Source: Palleniella intestinalis (lineage in GTDB: Bacteria; Bacteroidota; Bacteroidia; Bacteroidales; Bacteroidaceae). From it: a stretch of DNA of 64,000 bases. Shown here one piece after another: positions 57,554-64,000 of the stretch. Both the position numbers and the translations under genes were made by a program. The notes under the pieces are model-generated. The model worked only from the letters and a program-made list of their open reading frames with translations, was not told the DNA's origin and ran no database searches. The number at the start of each line of letters is the position of its first letter. Positions within the stretch are counted from its first letter, which is position 1. The stretch spans positions 1 through 64,000 of the forward strand of contig NZ_JABKKG010000012.1 of NCBI RefSeq assembly GCF_013166595.1, given 5' to 3'.

Positions 57554-59011
57554 TTACATCCTCTTTCTACGACCAACCGAAGGAGCGCACATCTTGCGTG
57601 CCATTGCCAGGCATCTTCTTGCCCACTCCCGATCGTCTTCATCTTCTCGCTTGCCCCATCCAGAACCTGGGCTTCCTCCACCTCCACCATTTGACTGTGC
57701 GATAGTAGTGGCATCATCCACATAGCCGCAGATAAGACTGAGGGCTACCTTAATAATATGGTTACCGTCCTCGGCTAACTGACTGAGCAATGTTCCGTCG
57801 AAGTCGTGTTTTACGTTCTCTGGTAGATGTGGAAAACGGGAGGCAAACTCATAAGCCATAGTATCGAGCATGACACCATTCAGATGGTAGCTCATGTTGT
57901 GAGCCCATGAGAGTTCAGACTTATTGGCTTTGTCTTCCAGTTCATCGGCTTGCTTTTCAATCTCTTCCTTGTCCTTACGGAGAGTGTCAAGCAACTGGTT
58001 GGTCTCGTCAAGTTTCCTTTCTTTGTCTGCCAGTTTCGTCTCCACCAGAGCCTTCTGCTGTTCAAGACCCTGTATCTTACGTGCGATGTCGGCGCTGATG
58101 GTATCACCGTTTGCTTGTAATGCTCGCAGCGGTTTGAGTTCTGCCTCCAAGCGGCCAATCTCAGCCTTTAGATTATCTATCATAGAGGTAAAAGCCTTCT
58201 GCTTTTTCTGAGCGATGGACAGTTCCACGTTCAGGTCTTCAAGGGCTTTTCTGGTGTTGAACATCTGGGCTTCGAGTGTCACACACTCATTGGCAAGCCA
58301 ACGTCGATATTCTTCTGTAGAGCGATGCCGAGCACCACTCTCTGTTATCGACACCCCTCTTGTGAGTCCCCATTTTTCATTTACCTTAGCTAGTTCGTCA
58401 TGCAGAGCAAGCAGATAGTTTTTGTAGTCCAAGCGGTTCTGCCCATGAAAGATTTTTTTGAAAGCGAACTTATTTTCTTTATCTATTGGCAGGAGCGCAC
58501 AGTGGACGTGCGGATTCTTTTCGTCGCAGTGAACGATAAAGGAGACGATATTTTCTTCTCCATATTTATCGGCTACAAAGCGATAGATGTCCTTTGCCCA
58601 TTGCTCTATTTCTGGCATTCATCTGATATGCCCATTGCCATTCTTACTTTCAAAATCCACCTCTTGATTGCCAAAGGCAAACTCACGCATTCGCTCCGTC
58701 GAGCCTCCAAAGATGAAATTCACTACTGTACGAAAGCGAGGCTCTGCAAGTCCCTCGTTGGGGTCTTTTATGCCACGTGACGCAAGATTTTCTGCCATGC
58801 GTTTTGTAAGTGAATGATTCTTATCTATTGGAGTCACTATGCCACCTTTCTGTATTTCAAAATTTAGATGCTCACGGCTCCGGTCATAGTTGCCTTCACG
58901 CATAGCTTGATCCCATCCTTTGTCTGTCCAGTCTCTCAGTTCTTCGTTGCCTATCTGTGAGATACCTTTCGTGACCTTGATGTCCATGACCTGTTTCGAT
59001 GTTGTACCCAT
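57554..59011 (-). pseudogene. MobV-type relaxase split by an in-frame TGA
   Basis: From ATG 59011 the N-terminal part has S-R-E-H-L-N-F-E-I (motif I) and N-F-I-F-G-G-S-T-E-R-M. At 58619-58621 a TGA follows G-H-I-R, and the next codon is ATG; the second part begins P-E-I-E-Q-W-A-K-D-I-Y-R-F and has the metal-binding H-C-D-E-K-N-P-H-V-H-C (motif III). In MobV relatives this junction is continuous and has Arg there, so CGA-to-TGA fits. Coiled coil follows to the end. The enzyme should nick at oriT and lead DNA into the recipient. TGAATG might allow re-initiation and two peptides. Confidence 0.85.
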
Positions 59012-59048
59012 ATAGTTTTTCTTTGTTTTAGTCCTTACTCCGATAGCC

Positions 59049-59158
59049 TTTTTCAGTCTTAAAGCCAAGAGGAAATCTGACCCAGCTTGCTGTTTATCTG
59101 GTCAGCCTTCCCGACTACTTCAGTAGGTCGGGGTATTAGGCTTCCCAAGACTGAAAAA
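59049..59158. other. Candidate origin of transfer (oriT)
   Basis: Perfect 12-bp inverted arms, TTTTTCAGTCTT (59049-59060) and its complement (59147-59158), enclose about 86 bp. Inside is a second hairpin, CCCGACTAC (59110-59118) with its near-complement at 59123-59132. It lies directly upstream of the relaxase start, the usual place for oriT. More short repeats (CAAGCA/TGCTTG) follow at about 59169-59195. The nick site cannot be fixed from sequence alone. Confidence 0.55.
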
Positions 59159-59273
59159 AAGTGGCACGTGCAAGCACGCTGCCTCACGTTGCTTGTAATT
59201 ATCTAGCGAAGCGTAGAAAAGCGTTATAATCGCAATCTGCGTGCCTGGCATGGAATAAGGAGGGTTGTTACTA

Positions 59274-60193
59274 TTAGAGTTCAGTAGAGGAAGAGTCCGT
59301 AGGTGATATGTCTTCGGATGGCTCCTTGGGCTTTGTAGAAGGACGAGGAGGGTTATCGTAATAGGTGCTGCCGACATCGGAGATGTAGTGCTCGAAGATG
59401 CAATCCAAGAGAATTATCTCAGCCTTAGAATATCGGGTAGCTACAACGTCCATATAACTTGGCTTGGTGTTGCCACTAATGGCCTTAGCCAAAATGCCAA
59501 GTGCGTCAATCACCTTGTGCCAGTCCCAAACATGATCTTTGCCGAAGAGCAGGTTTACAGAATCAGAAAGATCATCAGGCAGTTCTTTTCCATGTTGAGA
59601 ACACGCAGGATAGTAACTGCCAGTGTGTCGAACACGAGTGCCTGCTGGTTGAGTACACGTCGTGCAGGAATACCGCCACATCCTTCTTGCTTGGCCATGT
59701 TCATCTTCAAGTCGTAGTAACGGCTGTAGGAATCCGCAACTTCTTCTGCTGTGGTTCTGCCTTTGATGAAGCGGACAAACTGCATGGCGCAGAAGTCGAG
59801 GATGTCATCTGGACTCTCGATAAGAAGAGACAGACGTTGCTCCAGATTGACTGAGAAGATGAAACTCTTAGAGTAAGGTTCAACTGAAAGCTGACCAAGG
59901 TTTGTTAGTCCTGAAATAAATTGGCGTACTGTTGCACGCTGCCATTGCCACTGACGAGCAAGCTCGGAAATGGTTGTAATAAACTGACCAGGGAGTAACT
60001 GTAGGGTTCCTTCAGTGCCTAATGCTTGGTATGCACCAGACGTTGCTTTCGAAAGCAAGTCACAGTATGCCTCCAGCTTGCTGTAACGCTCCTCTGCTTT
60101 CGGCTTCAGAAACTCCAGCAATGAGCGATCAACACCCATAGGTTTGTCTGCCTCTGGTGTATGATGATTTGAATTGTGAGTCATTTGAGTCAT
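59274..60193 (-). pseudogene. Winged-helix DNA-binding protein, frameshifted
   Basis: Starts at ATG 60193 (an upstream TTG at 60217 is in frame). Residues ~75-125 form a winged helix: I-S-E-L-A-R-Q-W-Q-W-Q-R-A-T-V-R-Q-F-I followed by L-G-Q-L-S-V-E-P. Near its end the frame is lost in an A4 run (59586-59589 on plus); one more A gives M-E-K-E-L-P-D-D-L-S-D and continues to 59274 with a helical domain and a Ser/Thr/Pro tail. The joined product is about 307 residues. Position behind oriT suggests a regulator or replication/transfer accessory protein. Confidence 0.7.
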
Positions 60194-60252
60194 TTTTGAA
60201 TTTGAAATGTAGAGCAAGTGGATATTGTGCCAGTGCCAGTTATAAGTGGCAT

Positions 60253-60750
60253 CTAATAGTAATTTCTGATAATCATGGCAAGCTGTTCCCTTGGATTGTT
60301 GCTATTCTCTGGAAGACTCTTCAGATGAAGAACTTTTTCAGATGGATAGAAGACTGCTGCCACACTGATAGCAAAGAGGAATAGAGACATACTATTCATA
60401 TAAGGTATAGCGTAGCAAATCATCGACAACACCAATGTTGCGAACCACAATCTTTTCCTTTCATGCAAAAGATGCAGTGTACGGTCTGCAATTCTCTTGC
60501 TGAGTAACACAAGAGTTAGGATGGTTGATATTGCTACAGCGACATTTAGCGATGTTACATGGCAACACCAGTTCACGAAGATTAGCATGAGGACAACCAA
60601 ATACGCATAGAGACTTCTTGCGCTTTGATACATGGTCATCTTCCACATGAATCGCTTCATGAAACCATAATCCTTTCTGTAAAGAGAGAAGAACACTGTC
60701 AATAGGAGGAATGGAAAAGCGAAGCGGATAAGTGTTAATGTCTGTATCAT
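60253..60750 (-). CDS. Polytopic membrane protein (165 aa)
   Basis: Four hydrophobic segments (about residues 5-24, 47-63, 68-84 and 105-135) separated by short basic loops, with a cytoplasmic tail. No recognised family. It starts 1 bp after the upstream gene's stop on the minus strand, so it is translated with it. A helper role in transfer or in the element's membrane biology is only a guess from context. Confidence 0.65.
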   Translation of the reverse strand: MIQTLTLIRFAFPFLLLTVFFSLYRKDYGFMKRFMWKMTMYQSARSLYAYLVVLMLIFVNWCCHVTSLNVAVAISTILTLVLLSKRIADRTLHLLHERKRLWFATLVLSMICYAIPYMNSMSLFLFAISVAAVFYPSEKVLHLKSLPENSNNPREQLAMIIRNYY

Positions 60751-60751
60751 A

Positions 60752-61186
60752 TTATCTATTATTTACGTTTGTATTGCTTTCTATACTGCCGTTTTCAAGT
60801 GATTCGAGACGCTCGGCAATTCTGTGGTTTAACTGAATGTTGTAACTGGGTGACATGTGGTCAACAGTCGGATCTTTCGTCAGTTCTTCATCAGCCTCGA
60901 TGAGAAGACGAAGATAGAGATCTACATAAGAATTATGAATTACCGTGTCAATAGGTTTGCTTACCTCAAGATTGGCACTTGTGTCTATTGGCTGCATTGT
61001 ATCAGGGTCGATGTTATCTGGTAGTGGGTATGCAGTCTGTATGCTCCGCATCACACAGATGCTGAAGATTATCAAAAGACCAATTATAGCCTTGGCTACG
61101 ATATTCAGGTTGAATAACATCAGAGCCGACACCATCACCAGGATGGCTATTATATAAAAGGTATATACTTTTCCTTTAGTACTCAT
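60752..61186 (-). CDS. Two-TM protein with periplasmic or cytoplasmic tail (144 aa)
   Basis: Two adjacent transmembrane segments (about 9-24 and 27-46), then a soluble ~95-residue domain (P-I-D-T-S-A-N-L-E-V-S-K-P-I-D-T-V-I-H-N-S-Y-V-D-L-Y-L). Not recognised. It overlaps the previous gene by 11 bp and is followed by the 4-TM protein after 1 bp, so these form a co-translated membrane pair. Confidence 0.65.
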   Translation of the reverse strand: MSTKGKVYTFYIIAILVMVSALMLFNLNIVAKAIIGLLIIFSICVMRSIQTAYPLPDNIDPDTMQPIDTSANLEVSKPIDTVIHNSYVDLYLRLLIEADEELTKDPTVDHMSPSYNIQLNHRIAERLESLENGSIESNTNVNNR

Positions 61187-61538
61187 AATCGCTTAATTCA
61201 AGTTTTATTATTCCGAAAGATGCTTTCTCTATTATGTATTCGACATCATGCAGAGTGAGTGAATGTGTTTCGATTCGCCGTTTTGCGGTCGGGGCTTTTT
61301 TACAAAGAGATACCAGTCCCTGGTTTAAATCATATTCATTGATATTCCACGTTCTGGTCTTCTTGAAAGAGTATTTGTCCCTATAGCTTTGGAGTGAAAG
61401 ACCTTTGTAAAACAATGTCTTCAACTGTCCATCTTGCAAAATTCTCATCTCAATCAGCTTCTCTGTGTCTTTGACTTCAATCCATGTTCTGTATTTTTGT
61501 ATGATGTCCGCTATAAGGTAATACGTCTTTTTGTTCAT
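61176..61538 (-). CDS. Small hypothetical protein (120 aa)
   Basis: 120 residues, basic, with short beta strands and helices and no membrane segment or motif I recognise (N-terminus M-N-K-K-T-Y-Y-L-I-A-D-I-I-Q-K-Y). Its ATG directly follows the upstream TAG (TAGATG), indicating coupled translation. It overlaps the next gene by 11 bp. Confidence 0.6.
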   Translation of the reverse strand: MNKKTYYLIADIIQKYRTWIEVKDTEKLIEMRILQDGQLKTLFYKGLSLQSYRDKYSFKKTRTWNINEYDLNQGLVSLCKKAPTAKRRIETHSLTLHDVEYIIEKASFGIIKLELSDYEY

Positions 61539-61994
61539 CTATAGACCGCAGTTGAAATCATTCATTATCTGAACATGCTCACGCTTTACCTTGAAAGTAC
61601 CACGTTTCTCATGCAGTCGCAGGTCTTCAAAGAGGTCTGCCGACATAACTTCGATGGAATTGTATATCGTAACATTGAGTTCATGGATAAGTCCGTCAAT
61701 AGAAGTCTTGCAGTTTATCTTGAACATACGTTCTGTGACCGGATAGCAGTATGCGCAGCATTCATGTCCGAATACAGTGTCGATTGGTGGTTCAAGATGG
61801 TAGAGAATGGCAAGGTCGGCATTCATCTCAAACATATCAAGCACCTTGTCTATGGGTTGGGGGATATGTACTTCGTATGGAAGGATGGCATAGTCATCGT
61901 ATGCCTTTGTCTCTCCAACCCAATAATTGTCTATCAGATCTGGCAGTAGTATTGGACCAGATGTTTTGAATTTATAGATAGCTTCCTGTAACAT
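61539..61994 (-). CDS. Hypothetical protein with Cys pair (151 aa)
   Basis: The start at 61994 (M-L-Q-E-A-I-Y-K-F-K-T-S-G) is chosen because the frame further upstream runs into the lipoprotein gene's coding region. A C-C-A-Y-C cluster lies mid-protein (near nt 61760). The fold looks mixed alpha/beta. No family recognised. It begins 12 bp after the lipoprotein stop and ends immediately before the next ATG. Confidence 0.6.
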   Translation of the reverse strand: MLQEAIYKFKTSGPILLPDLIDNYWVGETKAYDDYAILPYEVHIPQPIDKVLDMFEMNADLAILYHLEPPIDTVFGHECCAYCYPVTERMFKINCKTSIDGLIHELNVTIYNSIEVMSADLFEDLRLHEKRGTFKVKREHVQIMNDFNCGL

Positions 61995-62005
61995 AGAATT
62001 TTTGA

Positions 62006-63226
62006 TTAGATGGTTGATATGTATAAACGCATGAGCTGAGCTGGTATCTTGTTGGACACTTCTTTGTTCACAAAGTGCTTGCTCTCCATTCTTGCAACGA
62101 TGGCAGGATAATCCTTTGCGATGTCTGTCATAGCCTGAGTTTGTTGTGGTGTGAGCATGGCTATAGCCAAAGCATCCATCGAAAGGTATGGTTGAAGTAT
62201 CATCCAAAGATAGGCATTGGCCTGGTTTGCATCTTTGATTTTGCCTCGTTTCAAAACTTCATGGCAAACTTGTGCATTGAGTATCAAGCGTCGGTTTGTG
62301 CGCATTGACATGAGCACGAGTGTTTCTGAAGGTGGAAGTATATTCTGGGAGGCTGCCTTATATATGTTTGAACAGATTTCTGCTGTATTGTTTGTAATTT
62401 CCGTCATGCCGATTGACGAACATTCGTCAAGGTGTGCAAGGAACGTACGGAAATGACGGTCTTCTTCATGCAAGAAAGCCAAGAGTTCATTTCTGGACTT
62501 TATACCATGTGCTTTGTTACTCAGCAGGAATTTCGAATAGTTGCTCAAAGCTTCCCGTGCATTTTTATCGAAAGTGGATGATTTATCCAATGACAAAAAG
62601 AATTTGTTGGAGCATTCCTTCAAACTATCAAGCTCTTTATTCTTTTTATATATAGATGTATGCAACTTCACATAAGCAACATCGCTTAGTGTATTGTTGT
62701 CAGTCAGACGAAGCAACTCTGTACGGATTGAATCTGAAATCACATCGTACCTTACAGACAATCCGCAATGTGCCGTGAAAGCAGGATCCTTCTTTATGAA
62801 GCACAATACGGTATCTGCATATTCATGCCATTGATTGATAAAGCCTGTCATGAGCTCTGCGTTGCACTCAGAATGTCCTTTTATCGATAAAAAGAAATTA
62901 TGATACTCTTTCAGTGCTTCGTCAGATGTCTTGAAATCATATTTTCGGTTTCCACCACAGGAAGACACTATGAGCATGGCACATAAAAAAAGCAAGTGAA
63001 AGAATAAACTCATTTGAGTATTTTTTCTTTCACTTGCTTTACTTTTTTTCATTTGGTTTTTGAGTCCTGTTTCAGAAGAGTTGCCGAAGCAACGAACAAA
63101 CCAGTTTGATTGTACTATATTCCTATTATCCATTGGCATATATTTGTAAATTTTGAGTGCAAAGATACAGATTAAAATCCAAATAAAAGCCACTGTAATC
63201 AGACTTTGTATAATTTTATATTTCAT
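62006..63226 (-). CDS. Lipoprotein-like protein, start uncertain
   Basis: The frame opens at ATG 63226 with a membrane segment, but an internal ATG at 63052 (M-K-K-S-K-A-S-E-R-K) gives a classic lipoprotein signal ending L-I-V-S-S-C-G-G. I think 63052 is the likelier start (348 residues). The first ~58 codons would then be a separate small membrane segment or untranslated. The mature part is helical and charged with a late hydrophobic patch. Function is unknown. It heads the minus-strand gene string leading to oriT. Confidence 0.6.
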   Translation of the reverse strand: MKYKIIQSLITVAFIWILICIFALKIYKYMPMDNRNIVQSNWFVRCFGNSSETGLKNQMKKSKASERKNTQMSLFFHLLFLCAMLIVSSCGGNRKYDFKTSDEALKEYHNFFLSIKGHSECNAELMTGFINQWHEYADTVLCFIKKDPAFTAHCGLSVRYDVISDSIRTELLRLTDNNTLSDVAYVKLHTSIYKKNKELDSLKECSNKFFLSLDKSSTFDKNAREALSNYSKFLLSNKAHGIKSRNELLAFLHEEDRHFRTFLAHLDECSSIGMTEITNNTAEICSNIYKAASQNILPPSETLVLMSMRTNRRLILNAQVCHEVLKRGKIKDANQANAYLWMILQPYLSMDALAIAMLTPQQTQAMTDIAKDYPAIVARMESKHFVNKEVSNKIPAQLMRLYISTI

Positions 63227-63341
63227 ACTCTCTTTAGTATGATATTTTGTTTTTTTCTTTGTGAATGTAAAATTATGTTTGATTGTATGTGTTTGTCAAA
63301 CAAAAAATATCAGTATGATAATGATTCTGAATATAATTGTG

Positions 63342-63407
63342 TACCTTTGCATGTGAATCACGCCTACCATAGGTTAAGTCTTGACTTTTTAAGTTATTCG
63401 TAGGCGT
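63342..63407 (+). promoter_or_regulatory. Promoter box and leader hairpin of the recombinase-like gene
   Basis: TACCTTTG (63342-63349) matches the Bacteroidetes -7 box. Just downstream, ACGCCTAC (63360-63367) and GTAGGCGT (63400-63407) are perfect inverted arms around a 32-base loop that itself contains AAGTCTTGACTT. The structure lies in the presumed leader of the gene at 63445. The rest of 63227-63444 holds no gene I can support. Confidence 0.55.
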
Positions 63408-63444
63408 ATAACTATCAAATTATCAGTCAATAATATTTTTTGAT

Positions 63445-64000
63445 ATGGCAAAAGTAGGCTACATAATGGCAACCTCTCAGTATGACAAACTGGAAGAAGA
63501 CCGCAAATGGATGAATGAGTTCGGTTGCATCCGCATCGTTGAAGAAAGCGATGAGGACGAACGCAACAGACCGTTGTGGAAACAACTGATGGTTGCTCTG
63601 CAGCGAGGTGATGAACTTGTCATCCCTAAATTCTCTAATGCCATGCGTGGCAGTCGTGAACTGGCAACGTTCCTGGAATTTTGCCGAGTCAAGGTCATAC
63701 GCATCATTAGCATACACGACAAGATTGATTCCAGTAACATTCTGTTTCCTGACACAAAGCCATCTGATGTTTTGGTAATGATGGGTTCTTTGCCTGAAGA
63801 AATCCTAGCTCTACGCAAGTCAGCAGAACATATGGTGAATCTGCAGGAGAAGATGATTGTTTCTTTGCCATCCGTATCATCTTCAAAGATGCGCAAACTC
63901 GATAGAGAGAAGACAATCATCAATCTTTATGTTGCAGGACATTCTATTGATGAAATATGGAGAGCCAGTGGCTTCAAAAGCCGTAGTTCCGTGTTCCGCA
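63445..64000 (+). CDS. Serine-recombinase-like protein, partial at window end
   Basis: 185 codons from ATG 63445 to the window edge, no stop. The N-terminal ~95 residues resemble a resolvase catalytic domain: G-Y-I-M-A-T-S-Q-Y-D, with Ser where resolvases have the active Ser (usually R-V-S-T), then R-P-L-W-K-Q-L-M-V-A-L-Q-R-G-D-E-L-V-I. Where the family has R-L-x-R-S it reads N-A-M-R-G-S, so one catalytic Arg is missing. The C-terminus has an HTH-like A-G-H-S-I-D-E-I-W-R-A-S-G-F-K-S-R-S. It may be a degenerate recombinase turned regulator, or act on the element itself. Confidence 0.7.
   Translation, partial: MAKVGYIMATSQYDKLEEDRKWMNEFGCIRIVEESDEDERNRPLWKQLMVALQRGDELVIPKFSNAMRGSRELATFLEFCRVKVIRIISIHDKIDSSNILFPDTKPSDVLVMMGSLPEEILALRKSAEHMVNLQEKMIVSLPSVSSSKMRKLDREKTIINLYVAGHSIDEIWRASGFKSRSSVFR

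Noticed and set aside
23064..59011. Alternative genetic code (TAG/TGA as sense) to explain in-frame stops
   Set aside because: Many genes in the window end normally at TAG or TGA with correct neighbours, and the affected genes are few.
61536..61541. TAG directly before ATG as another broken gene
   Set aside because: Both sides look like complete small proteins with no family evidence for fusion; TAGATG is ordinary translational coupling.

Overview
The window looks like part of a large integrative and conjugative element (conjugative transposon) from the order Bacteroidales, of Bacteroides/Prevotella type. The evidence is a Bacteroidetes-style type IV secretion gene order (VirB4/TraG, TraJ, TraK, TraL-like, TraM, TraN, TraO), a MobV-type relaxase, ArdC anti-restriction genes, and promoters with the Bacteroidetes -7 box TAnnTTTG. 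No rRNA, tRNA, CRISPR array or insertion sequence was recognised.

Layout. 1-227 is noncoding and abuts a VirB4 gene cut off just after the expected place of its Walker A motif. 228-14493 (+) is the transfer module: VirB4 remnant, three secreted alpha-helical proteins, TraJ-TraO-like channel genes, a lipoprotein, the coupling ATPase (frameshifted), a lysozyme, a phosphoribosyltransferase and a Cys-rich small protein. 14486-16856 (-) is a three-gene cargo set: an EVE/PUA-like protein, a PD-(D/E)XK-like protein and a DUF3800-like protein. 17122-38656 (+) is a 21.5-kb defence-type operon: HTH regulator, N6-adenine methyltransferase, specificity subunit, AlbA_2/ATPase with a 21-bp tandem repeat, CpXC protein, WG-repeat-like protein, NERD-pseudokinase-kinase-P-loop ATPase, an unknown 518-aa protein, an 1841-aa nuclease/HerA ATPase, a PP2C phosphatase, an unknown 183-aa protein and a peptidyl-arginine/agmatine-deiminase-family enzyme. 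A perfect bidirectional terminator closes it. 38711-40088 (-) holds a broken lipoprotein and an M23 peptidase. 40348-55958 (+) is a second element module: DUF4099 protein, Toprim primase-like protein, PH-domain protein, more secreted helical proteins, wall hydrolases, an ArdC-like/MutS-I fusion, a tandem OB-fold SSB and a canonical ArdC. 56161-63226 (-) holds an OmpA-family protein, the relaxase, a candidate oriT, a winged-helix protein and five membrane, small or lipoprotein genes. A serine-recombinase-like gene starts at 63445 and runs off the end.

The defence operon pairs a type I-like methyltransferase and specificity subunit with a kinase, ATPases and nucleases and has no classical HsdR translocase. 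In outline this resembles the methylation-associated defence systems (MADS/MADS-like) and, more distantly, Pgl/BREX type 2. The added phosphatase and guanidine-group deiminase are the parts I would look at first. The working idea, which is inference, is that M and S mark self DNA, the NERD/kinase/ATPase protein senses and signals, PP2C resets it, and the nuclease-HerA protein and possibly the deiminase act as effectors.

A second theme is damage. At least ten genes carry an in-frame stop or a small indel. All four in-frame stops (24453, 27473, 38162 on +; 58619 on -) revert to sense with one T-to-C change (CAG or CGA). The indels mostly sit in short A runs or a TA repeat. Either the element is decaying or the assembly has errors; raw reads would decide.
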